A DNA stretch of 64,000 bases from Flavobacteriales bacterium (GCA_016715895.1 JADJXH010000003.1:1116001-1180000); one strand, 5' to 3'; counted from the stretch's first letter, positions 18,459 through 27,075 are shown. A program made the numbers and translations. The notes: generated from the sequence alone by a model not told the origin.

Positions 18459-19406
18459 TCAGGGGACGAACGTGGTGCGCGTGGCGGTGGGCACGGTACC
18501 ACCAACGGTGGTGAGGATCGCATCGCGGTCATTGGCCGACCCGGCATACTTGGTCACGCCGTTGAGGTTCACATCGGTGCCGGCGTACCCGGAGACCGTG
18601 GCCGTGGGCACCGCTCCGCCAATGGCCACCAAGATGGGGTCGCGATCATTGGAGCCACCGGCGTACTTCACCTGACCGTTGCCGGTGACATCCCCGGCCC
18701 ACATCGCACGCACGCCGCCATTGAGCCGTTGCGCGGCCGTGCCGCCAAAGGTGGCCACCGATCCGTTGGTGAAGTTCACCGGCACCGCCAGCGGGCCGAG
18801 GCTGATGGTGTTGGCCGACATGATCGCGAGGTGGTTGCGATGGCGCACCACGAGGTAGTAGAAGTCAGGCACCGCCACGAACGAGATCGGGGTCACTCCG
18901 TCCGGCGCCACCACATCCCCATCGCGCTGCACCAGGCCCACGGCCGTGGCCTTCACCACCGTGTTGTCGCCGGCCGCGCGCAGCTCCAGGAAGACCCAGT
19001 CGACGATGGCGTTGTTGCCGGTGATGCCCAGCACGTTCGGGCTCACGGTCTCGAAGCCCGAACCGATGTGCGTGTAGCCCAGGCCCGTGTACGGCTCCGT
19101 CAGCGGGAAGCCCGGCAGGGTGCGCAGGTTGTCGTTCATCAGCCCGGACACGAGCGGGCCGTCGAGGAAGACCTTGGGCAGGACGCCCACCCGTTCCGGG
19201 TCAGGCTGGTGAAAGCCCTGGGTGAGCACCGTGTTCGGCCAGCCCGCAGGTCCGATCACGGGTTGAGCAAAGGTGGACTTCAGCGTGCCGCCGTTGGGAA
19301 GCGCGTTGGTGGCCCCGCCGCCTGCGATCACCTGGGGCCTGACGGATTGCGCGCTGAGGCCGACCACAAGAAGACATCCGGATAGGCTGAGGAGGAGACC
19401 ACGCAT
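18459..19406 (-). CDS. secreted protein with C-terminal KYAG-NDRD tail (family member 1 of 5)
   Basis: Protein of 315 residues with a signal peptide ending GLSAQ. An N-terminal domain (about 22-70) ends TQGFHQP. A beta-rich module (about 75-235) contains the family motifs EPYTGLGYTH, IVDWVFLELR and VVRHRNHLAIM. The tail has two copies of a dockerin/EF-hand-like loop: AGDVTGNGQVKYAGGSNDRD at about 237 and TDVNLNGVTKYAGSANDRD at about 277, each followed by IL..(I/V)GG.VPTAT. The protein ends FVP. The tail replaces the usual T9SS sorting domain. Calcium binding and surface attachment are inference. The minus-strand TAGCTTTC (19425-19432) may be its -7 box. Confidence 0.82.
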   Translation of the reverse strand: MRGLLLSLSGCLLVVGLSAQSVRPQVIAGGGATNALPNGGTLKSTFAQPVIGPAGWPNTVLTQGFHQPDPERVGVLPKVFLDGPLVSGLMNDNLRTLPGFPLTEPYTGLGYTHIGSGFETVSPNVLGITGNNAIVDWVFLELRAAGDNTVVKATAVGLVQRDGDVVAPDGVTPISFVAVPDFYYLVVRHRNHLAIMSANTISLGPLAVPVNFTNGSVATFGGTAAQRLNGGVRAMWAGDVTGNGQVKYAGGSNDRDPILVAIGGAVPTATVSGYAGTDVNLNGVTKYAGSANDRDAILTTVGGTVPTATRTTFVP

Positions 19407-19512
19407 GGCGTTCGATTGGGTGTGGAAAGCTAGGAATTCCGACGAGATGGGCAAGTCGCCGGGCGAAGAGGCTGCCCACCCTTTCGCATCTTGCGCATCC
19501 TTCCCGTCCCCA

Positions 19513-20853
19513 GTGCGCCCGCTCCCCTTCCTGCTCCTCATGCTGCTGCTGTGCTGCTGGCACCTGGACCGGGGGCCCAACGACAACACGATGAGCCGCG
19601 CCGCCATGGTGGCCGCCCTGGTGGAGCACCACAGCCTGTGCATCGACCCCTACCACACGCACACCCAGGACAAGTCACTGATCGACGGGCGTCACTACAG
19701 CGACAAGGCGCCGCTGCCGGCCCTGCTGGTGACGCCGGTCTATGCTGCGGTGGTGGCGGCGGGCCTTGTGTCGCCCGGACCGGACGGGCTGCTGACGCCA
19801 CAGCTGCTGATGCTCGGCGGGCTGCTCTGCGGCAGCCTTCCGCTGGCGCTGATCATCACCCTGTGCTGGATGCGGCTCCGGCGCCAGGCAACAGCGCCCT
19901 CCCCCGCCCTGCTGGCCACCCTGCCCTTCCTCGGCTCCTTCCTGTTCGTGTACAGCGGCAGCTTCAACGCCCACCTGCTCGGCACGCTCTTCGCTTTGCT
20001 GGCGCTGATGGCGGTGGAGGACGGTCGTCCGCTGCAGGCCGGCCTGTGGACCGGGTGCGCGGTGCTGTGCGAATACCCGCTGGCGGTGCTGGCCGTGTGG
20101 TGGGTGCTGCGTCCCCTGTGGGGCGATGGCCCGTGGCCCGCACGGTTCCGCTCCAGCCTGCGCTTCATCGCCGGTGGGCTGCCCGCGGTGGCGCTGCTGC
20201 TGCTCTACAACACCTTCCTCACCGGCTCCCCGTTCAGCATCGGCTACGAGCACGAGGCGCACTACACGTTCATGCACGACAGCTATGGACTGGCCCTGCC
20301 CTCGCTGACCGCGCTGTGGGGGCTCACCTTCAGCGGGTACCGCGGCCTCTTCGTGTACATGCCGGTGCTGCTGGTGGGGCTCTTGGCGTGGGCCCTCAGC
20401 GTGCGGCGCGACCGCTCCTGGCGGTACGACCCGGTGCTCCCCGCCCTGCTCGCCCTGCTGCTGGTGATCGCCAGCTACCGCATGTGGTGGGGCGGCTGGG
20501 CCCTGGGACCGCGGCATCTCAGCGCGGCGGCCGTGCTGCTCGCCTGGCGCTGGATGCCGCTGGTGGCCGAGCACCGCTGGCTGCGCGGGCCGGTGGCCCT
20601 CACCGGTGCGTTCGGCCTGCTCGTCGCCGTGGCCGCCAAGTGCACCGTGTGGTACTCCTTCCCCACCGAGGTGAAGCACCCGCTGCGCGATCGGCTGTGG
20701 CCCGCGCTGCAGGAAGGCGCGTGGACGGACATGCAGGTCCCCGTGTCCTTCGGTCTGTCCCCCGCCGGCTCGTCCGCGCTGTTCGGGGTGACGCTCATCA
20801 CCGCGCTGGCCTTCCTTTGGTGGCGCGAACGCACCCGCCCCCACCTGCCCTGA
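19513..20853 (+). CDS. polytopic membrane protein, glycosyltransferase-C-like
   Basis: Integral membrane protein of about 446 residues with roughly ten hydrophobic helices. It contains an extracytoplasmic DKSLIDGRHYSDKAP motif, typical of a group of polytopic proteins related to GT-C glycosyltransferases. The start is uncertain. I use GTG because the first hydrophobic helix (RPLPFLLLMLLLCC) begins there. In-frame ATGs at 19447 and 19405 would add a charged, non-membrane N-terminus. Its stop overlaps the rsmE start (TGATG), so the two genes are coupled. Substrate unknown. Confidence 0.7.
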   Translation: MRPLPFLLLMLLLCCWHLDRGPNDNTMSRAAMVAALVEHHSLCIDPYHTHTQDKSLIDGRHYSDKAPLPALLVTPVYAAVVAAGLVSPGPDGLLTPQLLMLGGLLCGSLPLALIITLCWMRLRRQATAPSPALLATLPFLGSFLFVYSGSFNAHLLGTLFALLALMAVEDGRPLQAGLWTGCAVLCEYPLAVLAVWWVLRPLWGDGPWPARFRSSLRFIAGGLPAVALLLLYNTFLTGSPFSIGYEHEAHYTFMHDSYGLALPSLTALWGLTFSGYRGLFVYMPVLLVGLLAWALSVRRDRSWRYDPVLPALLALLLVIASYRMWWGGWALGPRHLSAAAVLLAWRWMPLVAEHRWLRGPVALTGAFGLLVAVAAKCTVWYSFPTEVKHPLRDRLWPALQEGAWTDMQVPVSFGLSPAGSSALFGVTLITALAFLWWRERTRPHLP

Positions 20854-21554
20854 TGCACCGCTTCCACTGCACCGGCCTTCACGCCGCCGAGGTCGCCCTG
20901 CCCGAGGAGGAGGCCGCGCATGCGTTGCGCGTGCTGCGCCTGCGCGACGGCGATGCCGTGGAGCTGGTGGATGGCGCCGGACTGGAGGCGGACGGGATCC
21001 TACGCCTCATCGGGCGACAAGAGGTTCACGTGCGCATCGGCGATCGACGCACACATCCTCCGCCGCCCACCACGCTCCACTTGGCCGTGGCCCCCACCAA
21101 GCAGGCTGAGCGCTTCGAGTGGTTCGTGGAGAAGGCCGTGGAGGTGGGCGTGGAGCGCATCACACCGCTGGCCACCGCGCGCACCGAACGCGGGCACCTG
21201 CGCATGGACCGGCTGCGGCGCGTGGCGGTGAGCGCCATGAAGCAGAGCCGCCGCGCGTGGCTGCCGCGCATCGACGACCTGACGACGCTGGACGCATTGC
21301 TTCAGCAGGCACCGCAGGGCCAACGCTTCGTGGCCCACGCCTTCGGCGACCCCGCCCCCCTGATGAACGTCTTCGCACCGGCGGAGGACGCGCTGGTGCT
21401 GGTAGGCCCGGAGGGTGACTGGACCGAGGCGGAGCTGCGGATGCTGCTGGACGCCGGGTTACGGACGGTGGGCTTGGGCGCCGCCCGCCTGCGCACCGAA
21501 ACGGCCGCCCTGGCCGCCTGCACCTGGATGAGCCTGGCGCGTCAGCGGCGGTAA
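20853..21554 (+). CDS. rsmE: 16S rRNA (uracil-1498-N3)-methyltransferase
   Basis: Cytoplasmic SPOUT-family methyltransferase of 233 residues. It has an N-terminal PUA-like domain (MHRFHCTGL, HALRVLRLRDGD) and a C-terminal knotted SAM-binding domain. The RsmE motifs are AVAPTKQAERFEWFVEKAVE, ITPLATARTER, LVGPEGDWTEAEL and LGAARLRTETAA. It modifies U1498 of 16S rRNA in the small subunit. The ATG overlaps the upstream stop by one base. Its own stop overlaps the -7-like box of the next gene. Confidence 0.93.
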   Translation: MHRFHCTGLHAAEVALPEEEAAHALRVLRLRDGDAVELVDGAGLEADGILRLIGRQEVHVRIGDRRTHPPPPTTLHLAVAPTKQAERFEWFVEKAVEVGVERITPLATARTERGHLRMDRLRRVAVSAMKQSRRAWLPRIDDLTTLDALLQQAPQGQRFVAHAFGDPAPLMNVFAPAEDALVLVGPEGDWTEAELRMLLDAGLRTVGLGAARLRTETAALAACTWMSLARQRR

Positions 21555-21559
21555 CTTGC
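21552..21559 (+). promoter_or_regulatory. putative -7 box of DUF4159 gene
   Basis: TAACTTGC, with the TAA being the rsmE stop, ends 4 bases before the ATG. It is part of a recurrent leaderless-like arrangement in this window. Confidence 0.35.
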
Positions 21560-21563
21560 GCCC

Positions 21564-22226
21564 ATGATCCTGCGGTCGGTCCTGCTGGTGTTGCTGATGG
21601 CGGTCCTTTCCGGGGCGAGGGCCCAGAGCACCTACTCCATCGCCTTGCTGAAGTACAACGGCGGCGGCGACTGGTACGCCAACCCCACCAGCCTGCCCAA
21701 CCTGGTGCGCTTCTGCAACGCCAACCTCGGCACACGCATGAACCCCGACGTGCCCACCGTGGAGGTGGGGTCCAGCGACCTGTTCAACCATCCGCTGGTG
21801 CACATGACCGGGCACGGCAACGTGGTGTTCAGCCCCGCCGAGGCGGAGAACCTGCGCAACTACCTCATTGGCGGCGGCTTCCTGCACATCAGCGACAATT
21901 ACGGCATGGACCCCTTCATCCGCCCCATGATGAAGCGCGTGTTCCCGGAGCTCGAGTTCGTGGCCCTGCCCTTCGCCCACCCCATCTATCACCAGCGCTA
22001 CGACTTCGCCGCGGGCCTGCCCAAGGTGCACGAGCACGACGACAAGCCGCCGGTGGGCCTCGGCCTCATCTGGGATGGGCGGCTGGTCTGCTTCTACGAC
22101 CTGGAATGCGACCTGGGCGACGGCTGGGAGGACCCCGATGTGCACGGCGACAGCGAGGCGATGCGCACGAAGGCGCTGCAGATGGGGGCCAACATCGTGC
22201 AGTACGTGTTCGCGGGAGCGCAGTAG
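21564..22226 (+). CDS. DUF4159 domain-containing secreted protein
   Basis: Exported protein of 220 residues with a signal peptide ending GARAQ. The mature part is a DUF4159 domain (IALLKYNGGGDWYANPTSL, MTGHGNVVFSPAEAENLRNYL, GGGFLHISDNYGMDPFIRP), a family distantly related to class I glutamine amidotransferase-like folds. Its function is unknown. DUF4159 genes are often near MoxR/DUF58 clusters, though none is adjacent here. The last 33 bases, including the stop, reappear about 2.07 kb downstream as the far flank of an accessory insert. Confidence 0.88.
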   Translation: MILRSVLLVLLMAVLSGARAQSTYSIALLKYNGGGDWYANPTSLPNLVRFCNANLGTRMNPDVPTVEVGSSDLFNHPLVHMTGHGNVVFSPAEAENLRNYLIGGGFLHISDNYGMDPFIRPMMKRVFPELEFVALPFAHPIYHQRYDFAAGLPKVHEHDDKPPVGLGLIWDGRLVCFYDLECDLGDGWEDPDVHGDSEAMRTKALQMGANIVQYVFAGAQ

Positions 22227-22229
22227 CGC
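22194..22229 (+). repeat. direct repeat, left copy (3' end of DUF4159 gene)
   Basis: 36 bases from ATCGTGCAG to the stop codon plus GCGC. They match 24267-24302 at 33 of 36 positions. The repeat brackets two accessory genes. Confidence 0.8.
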
Positions 22230-22312
22230 CGCCTATGTTCATGAAGGTCGAGATCGAGCTGTGTGTCGTGCGATCCGATTACCTTCACAGAAGGATCAAC
22301 CCCTATTCTGCC

Positions 22313-22753
22313 ATGACACACCTCCCCCCCCCCCCGGCGGTAAGAAATTCGGTCCGAACGGCGCTTCTCTTGGTCCACGTGGCGTGCGCAGCGCTCCTCA
22401 CCCGATCAGGCTCCGCGCAGACGTCCTACTCCATCAGCTTCAGCAACCTCACTGGTTGTGACATCAAGATCTGCGCCTACGTCGACCAGACCGCGGACAA
22501 CTGCACTTCCCCCTACAACCTGCCTTGCACCCTTGCCACTGCAGGGAACTCGGTCACCTATTCCTTCACCGTACCGGCCGGTCATCTGTTCTGCTACTAC
22601 ACCTTCAAGGAGGATACAAGCGATCCCACTGCGCTGATCATTTACTCTGGATCAGACCCTTGTAGTTGGAACTTTTCTAATCAAGATCTATGCAATACAG
22701 GAACACCGATAAATGGAAAAGGAAATTGTAAAAGTGCTCGTTTCAGTGAATAA
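22313..22753 (+). CDS. small secreted protein of unknown function with poly-C tract
   Basis: Protein of 146 residues. After MTHLPPPPA comes a signal peptide (VRTALLLVHVACAALL, ending SGSAQ). The mature part is about 110 residues with several cysteines (GCDIKICAYVD, CTSPYNLPCTL, LFCYYTFKEDT, DPCSWNF), so disulfides are likely. No family was recognised. A run of 12 C residues covers codons 4-8, directly after the start. A frameshift there would abolish the protein, which suggests possible phase variation. ATGs at 22235 and 22241 are in frame and would place the tract further inside. The 3' third of the gene is AT-richer than its surroundings, consistent with transfer. Confidence 0.65.
   Translation: MTHLPPPPAVRNSVRTALLLVHVACAALLTRSGSAQTSYSISFSNLTGCDIKICAYVDQTADNCTSPYNLPCTLATAGNSVTYSFTVPAGHLFCYYTFKEDTSDPTALIIYSGSDPCSWNFSNQDLCNTGTPINGKGNCKSARFSE
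22324..22335 (+). repeat. 12-base poly-C tract
   Basis: Homopolymer of twelve C bases within codons 4-8 of the small secreted protein gene. Tracts of this length are prone to slipped-strand mispairing. Confidence 0.95.
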
Positions 22754-22771
22754 TTCAGCCAACTCATTCTC

Positions 22772-24202
22772 ATGAAACACATAATGATCGGCCTGCTTGC
22801 CAGTATTTCACTGTTCAGCACGGCGCAGAACCAGAACGCAACTTGGTTATTCAATATCAACACGGGCCTGGACTTCATGACGGCCCCGCCCACGGTGCTG
22901 CAAGGCAGTACGTCGATTGGTCGGGACGTTGCGGTGATCAGTTCGGAGTCGGGGGAGCTTGTGTTCTATTCGGATGACCAACGTATCCGGAATGCTCAGC
23001 ACCAAATGCTGGTGAACGGCGATGGCCTGTATAAAAGCCCGTTCACAAGCAAACCTCAGTCCAACATGATCCTGCCCTGGCCCGGCCACCCCGGACAGTA
23101 CTACTTGATCCAACCCTATCCCTGGAATCCGAACGATACGATCACCGCGACGTACTACCATCGGATCGATATGAATGCGTTCGGCGGGAGTGGCGCGGTG
23201 GTGGAGAAGAACATGGTGCTGGCTGACAGCACCGGGGCATACATCACAGCTGTTCTTGATTCCGCTGGAACAGGCATTTGGGTGATCCTGCACCACCTGA
23301 ATGCTCCGCTGTTCTTAGCCTATCATCTCGATACCGATGGGCTTTCCACCGTGCCTGTGGTCAGTGAAGCGGGCTCTGCCATACCGCCATCCTTCTATCA
23401 GCCAATGGGCATGCTCCGACCCTCACCCAGCGGTGAGCGGTTGTATCTGGTCAAGCCCTACTCGAACTGGACGAGCGATTGTTCGCTGCATCAAATGGAC
23501 TTCAACCGCTCCACCGGTGAGATAACGGCGTTCAAAACGATCGGTGGCCCGGGATATGGCGGTTTGGAGATCTCCCCGTCCGGGCAATTCCTTTATACCA
23601 GCACCTACGTGTGCGATGCCACCGTCGCATCACGGCTGTGGCAGTATGACGTATCTTCCGGTGATTCGGCCACCATTCAGGCGTCCAGAACGTTGGTGTA
23701 CGAAGCACCCAGACCGCCAGGACCCTGTCTCGGCGTGCAGGGCAATCTCGCGTTGGGCATCGACGGTCGGATCTATTGCGCTGTTTCCTATGCCCAGCAC
23801 CTGGGCGTAATCAACGCGCCGGACCTGCCCGCCCCGGCATGCAACTACGTGCATCACGGCTTCTATCTCGACGGGGACACCACCTGGCTGGGCCTCCCCA
23901 ACCAGATGCGCGCCTATCCGATCACGTCCACCGGAATGGCATCGACCACAGCCGAGGTGCCACGCTTGCTCATCGTCCCTCATCCGGCCACGGCCGGCTG
24001 CCGGATCGTGCTGGGCACTGAACGCGCGCATCGACTGGACCTGCTGGACGCCAGAGGCCACCGTGTCCGTGCACTTCGCTGCGCCCCGGGCCAACGCGAA
24101 CTGCAGCTCGACCGGGAGGGCCTGGCCAACGGACTCTACCTCGTGGTGGCCCGTCAGGCGGACGGTAAAGTGGCGGCCGTTGGGCGGGTGGTCTTCGAGT
24201 AG
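22772..24202 (+). CDS. secreted WD40/propeller-like protein with T9SS sorting domain
   Basis: Protein of 476 residues with a signal peptide (MKHIMIGLLASISLFSTAQ). The body resembles Bacteroidota 'WD40-like' surface proteins: WLFNINTGLDF at the start, then ISSESGELVFYSDDQRI, LYLVKPYSN and LEISPSGQFLYTST. The last ~80 residues are a divergent T9SS C-terminal domain (VPHPATAGCRIVL, LDLLDARGHRVRAL, LANGLYLVVARQADGK). It lies 18 bases after the poly-C gene and may be co-transcribed. Its 5' part is less GC-rich than the flanking genes. Together the two genes form the cargo of a probable insertion. Confidence 0.8.
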   Translation: MKHIMIGLLASISLFSTAQNQNATWLFNINTGLDFMTAPPTVLQGSTSIGRDVAVISSESGELVFYSDDQRIRNAQHQMLVNGDGLYKSPFTSKPQSNMILPWPGHPGQYYLIQPYPWNPNDTITATYYHRIDMNAFGGSGAVVEKNMVLADSTGAYITAVLDSAGTGIWVILHHLNAPLFLAYHLDTDGLSTVPVVSEAGSAIPPSFYQPMGMLRPSPSGERLYLVKPYSNWTSDCSLHQMDFNRSTGEITAFKTIGGPGYGGLEISPSGQFLYTSTYVCDATVASRLWQYDVSSGDSATIQASRTLVYEAPRPPGPCLGVQGNLALGIDGRIYCAVSYAQHLGVINAPDLPAPACNYVHHGFYLDGDTTWLGLPNQMRAYPITSTGMASTTAEVPRLLIVPHPATAGCRIVLGTERAHRLDLLDARGHRVRALRCAPGQRELQLDREGLANGLYLVVARQADGKVAAVGRVVFE

Positions 24203-24266
24203 GACCGGTCCGGTCGAGGCTACAACGTCCCACGCGCTCGCGGACCGTGAAGGTGCTGGTTCCGAG

Positions 24267-24302
24267 ATCGTTCAGTACGTGCTCGCGGGGGCGCAGTAGC
24301 GC
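24267..24302 (+). repeat. direct repeat, right copy (3' end of DUF4159 gene)
   Basis: Matches 22194-22229 at 33 of 36 bases and still encodes IVQYVLAGAQ followed by TAG, without the rest of the gene. It is the right boundary of the accessory insert. No other gene was found between the propeller-like protein and terC. Confidence 0.8.
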
Positions 24303-24340
24303 GGTGAGTGGCGAGTGCCTGCGCACAAGGCTGACACCCC

Positions 24341-24414
24341 GAGTGGTGAGTGGCGAGTGATCTGCGGGGATGCCCGCTCGTCACTCACCACTCAGCACTC
24401 GCCACTCACCACTC
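24341..24414. repeat. 19-bp perfect inverted repeat with CACTC-type repeats
   Basis: GAGTGGTGAGTGGCGAGTG (24341-24359) is perfectly inverted at 24396-24414. Further CACTCAC/CACTCGC units extend on both sides (24303-24426), including GTGAGTGGCGAGTG at 24304-24317. It lies between converging genes, so it could end transcription from both sides. The repeated units suggest an additional mobile or repeat-prone origin. Confidence 0.8.
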
Positions 24415-24432
24415 GCTACTCGCCACTCCTCG

Positions 24433-25170
24433 TCATCGATTGAGCTTCACCACCCGCTTCCGGTACCGCATGTTGAGCAGTTCCACGATGAAGCTGAAGG
24501 CCATGGCCGCGTAGGCGTAGCCCTTGGGGATCTCGCTGTGGTGCACCGGCTCCAGGCCCTCGAAGAAGAGCATGAAGCCCACCAACACCAGGAAGGAGAG
24601 CGCCAGCATCTTCAGCGACGGATGCTTCTCGATGAAGCCGCTGATGCCGTTGGCGAAGAAGAACATCACGATCATCGCGATCACCACGGCGGCGATCATG
24701 ATCTCCACATGCTGGGCCAGGCCGATGGCGGTGACGATGCTGTCGAAGGAGAACACGGCGTCCACCAGCAGGATCTGCGCCATCAGGGCGCCGAACGAAG
24801 CGGGCTTCGCCCTGGCCGCAGCGTCCACATCCTCCCCTTCCAGCTTGTGGTGGATCTCCTTCACCGCCTTGTAGAGCAGGAAGAGCCCGCCGAAGAACAT
24901 GATGCAGTTGCGCAGGTTGAACGGATAGCCCAGCACGGAGAAGAGCGTCCGTTCGCCGTTGTGCACCAGCCAGCCGATACCGAGCAGCAGGACCGACCGC
25001 AGCAGGATGCCGCCCACCATCCAGATGCGGCGGCCAGTGAGCCGCTTCCCTTGGGGCATGCGCCCTAGGATGATGCTGACGAAGATGACGTTGTCGATGC
25101 CCAGCACCACCTCCAGCACGGTGAGGGTGATCAGGCTGACGAGCGCGCCGACGGTGAAGAGGTCCTCCAT
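24433..25170 (-). CDS. TerC family integral membrane protein
   Basis: Polytopic inner-membrane protein of 245 residues with about seven helices. It has the TerC signatures EVVLGIDNVIFVSIILGRMP near the N-terminus and LLVDAVFSFDSIVTAIGLAQH in the middle; the conserved acidic residues (D in GIDN, D in FSFDS) are present. Relatives are implicated in metal-ion, especially manganese, export or in metal loading of exported proteins, and the family takes its name from tellurite resistance. It is transcribed alone and divergently from the next gene. Confidence 0.92.
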   Translation of the reverse strand: MEDLFTVGALVSLITLTVLEVVLGIDNVIFVSIILGRMPQGKRLTGRRIWMVGGILLRSVLLLGIGWLVHNGERTLFSVLGYPFNLRNCIMFFGGLFLLYKAVKEIHHKLEGEDVDAAARAKPASFGALMAQILLVDAVFSFDSIVTAIGLAQHVEIMIAAVVIAMIVMFFFANGISGFIEKHPSLKMLALSFLVLVGFMLFFEGLEPVHHSEIPKGYAYAAMAFSFIVELLNMRYRKRVVKLNR

Positions 25171-25232
25171 GGGACGAAGATGCGAAGGGCAACCTGAACC
25201 GGCCTGTTCCGTCCTATCGGCAAACCTGTCCC

Positions 25233-26045
25233 ATGAAGGCGCTCTTCACGGCCATGGCCCAGTTCTGCTGCCTGCTCGGCTTCGGCCAGGTGCTGAACGG
25301 GGACTTCGAGGCGCAGCTTCAGCACTGGACCAGCACCTGCCCCTCATCCACGGCGGTGAGCACGGATGTTCCGCCCGGAGGTGGGCAGTACAGCGTGCAG
25401 ATGCCCATGCTCACGCCGACTGAGACCTGCTACGTGCTGAACAGCGTTGAGCCGTACATCCACCAGGAGCTTCCATCGGTCGTCAATGGCGATGATCTGT
25501 TCCTGAGCTACTGGCACCAAGGCAGCCCCATCGACCCCAATGAGGCCGCGCTGATGTCGAGCCTGCACCTGTTCGGTTGGTTCGACGCGTTCGGCGTGTT
25601 CAACCCGCTGCCCAACCAGGGTGGAGGGGTCAACGCCGGCCCTTGGGCGCTCCGCACGGCGAACTTCACGGTGACGGGATTACCTGCAGGCGAGCCCTTG
25701 GTGCTGGCCCTTGCCGGACATGCCTTGGGCAACAGCGTGGGCGGTACCGTCCGGTTCGACAACGTCGGGCTGACGGTCAATGGCACGGTCGCGGTGCAGG
25801 ATCTGGACAAGGCCGGGGTTTCCGCCCATCCGATCCCCGCTCAGGAAACGCTCACGATCACGGCGCGTAGCCCCATTGTGGCGGTGCAGCTTCGGGATCC
25901 GGCAGGTCAGCTGCTGCGGTCGGATGTGCGCATGATCGGCCCGCACGCCTGCGCGCTCGAGCTGAACGGGCTCCCGGCCGGGATGTTCCTGGTGACGATC
26001 CGGACCATCGACGGATCATCCGTCGTCCGTTTCCCCAAGCAGTGA
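25233..26045 (+). CDS. secreted protein with T9SS-like C-terminal domain
   Basis: Exported protein of 270 residues with a signal peptide ending LLGFG. A jelly-roll-like region follows (VLNGDFEAQLQHW, LPAGEPLVLALAG, VRFDNVGLTVNG), as in carbohydrate-binding or MAM-like domains. The C-terminal ~75 residues are a T9SS type A sorting domain (VSAHPIPAQETLTITA, VQLRDPAGQLLRSDV, LPAGMFLVTIRTIDG, ending FPKQ). Likely surface or secreted; function unknown. Between it and the TonB-like gene are 160 bases with only short palindromes such as GGATCGATCC. Confidence 0.8.
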   Translation: MKALFTAMAQFCCLLGFGQVLNGDFEAQLQHWTSTCPSSTAVSTDVPPGGGQYSVQMPMLTPTETCYVLNSVEPYIHQELPSVVNGDDLFLSYWHQGSPIDPNEAALMSSLHLFGWFDAFGVFNPLPNQGGGVNAGPWALRTANFTVTGLPAGEPLVLALAGHALGNSVGGTVRFDNVGLTVNGTVAVQDLDKAGVSAHPIPAQETLTITARSPIVAVQLRDPAGQLLRSDVRMIGPHACALELNGLPAGMFLVTIRTIDGSSVVRFPKQ

Positions 26046-26205
26046 ACGGCCCGTCGGACCGGGTCGGTGTGTGATCCACGGCAGGGTCGGGATCGATCCG
26101 TGGCGCACCAAGGCCGGCCGGACCCGTATATCGATCGAACGGATCGGCGGATCCGCGTGTACGGGGAGCTGAACGCGGACCGTTCCCCGCACAAACCCCT
26201 GCGCC

Positions 26206-27075
26206 ATGTGGACCCTGCTGCTCCTCGCCTTCATTGCCGTCCTTGCCCTGCTGCTCCACGCCGACGGATGGAGCGATGTGCTCTCCCCCGCCCGCAACGA
26301 CCTGGTCTTCGCCGGACGGCATCAAGCCTACGGCGCCTACCAGCTGCGCCGTGACCATCAGCGCGTGATGGCCATCGCCCTGCTCACCACGATCGCCATC
26401 GTCGGACTTATCCTGGGGCTGCCGCGCCTCTTCGCTCCGTCCAGCCTTGGCGTGGCTGCCCCCCGGCAGACCGGCATCATCGTGGAACTGGACAAGTTCA
26501 CGGCGCAGGCCACCAAGCCCACAGCTCCTCAGCCCCAGGCACAACGCCGCAGCGCCAAAGCCCCGCGCAGCCAGGGCCAGGGCTTCGTGCCGATCGCCGT
26601 GGACAGCAGCGCCGCCGCGCCCATGGACACCAGCACCACGTCATCCACGGGCGCGGGCACCACGGGGTCGATCACGGACAGCACCTCGCTGGCCGGCCCC
26701 ACCGGCGGCGATGGGGGCAGCGGAACGGATGGCGGCACCGCCACCACCGGGCCGATGGGCATGATGGCCGTGGAGGAGGTGCCGGAGTACCCCGGCGGCA
26801 TGGACGCCTTGTACCGCGACCTGGGCCGGTGGGTGGACTATCCGGAGATCGACCGCACGGCCGGGCGTGAAGGGCGTGTGCTGGTGGGCTTTGTGGTGGA
26901 CGAGGAGGGCCGCGTGGGCGAGGTGCGCGTGATCAGCGGGGTGAGCCGGTCGCTCGATGCCGAGGCCGTGCGGGTGGTGAAGCGCATGCCCAAGTGGAAG
27001 CCCGGGCGGCACGGAGGCAAGGTCGTTTCCGTCTTCTATGTGCTGCCGATCAATTTCAAGCTGGGCCGGAACTGA
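26206..27075 (+). CDS. TonB-like energy transducer protein
   Basis: Protein of 289 residues with a hydrophobic N-terminus (LLLLAFIAVLALLLHADG), a cytoplasmic segment with the 'RHQAYGAYQLRRDHQRVMAIAL' motif typical of Bacteroidota TonB proteins, and a second membrane helix (about 60-80). A long low-complexity Gly/Ser/Thr periplasmic linker follows (about 110-185). The TonB C-terminal domain is at about 195-289 (VPEYPGGMDALYRDL, GRVLVGFVVDEEGRVGEVRVI, MPKWKPGRHGGKVVSVFYVLPINFKL split across strands). It would couple the proton gradient to outer-membrane transporters. Its end overlaps the converging hydrolase gene by 20 bases. Confidence 0.9.
   Translation: MWTLLLLAFIAVLALLLHADGWSDVLSPARNDLVFAGRHQAYGAYQLRRDHQRVMAIALLTTIAIVGLILGLPRLFAPSSLGVAAPRQTGIIVELDKFTAQATKPTAPQPQAQRRSAKAPRSQGQGFVPIAVDSSAAAPMDTSTTSSTGAGTTGSITDSTSLAGPTGGDGGSGTDGGTATTGPMGMMAVEEVPEYPGGMDALYRDLGRWVDYPEIDRTAGREGRVLVGFVVDEEGRVGEVRVISGVSRSLDAEAVRVVKRMPKWKPGRHGGKVVSVFYVLPINFKLGRN

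Noticed and set aside
24303..24426. Short CACTC-type repeats as a small CRISPR or tandem array
   Set aside because: Units are too short and form an inverted repeat; no spacer structure.
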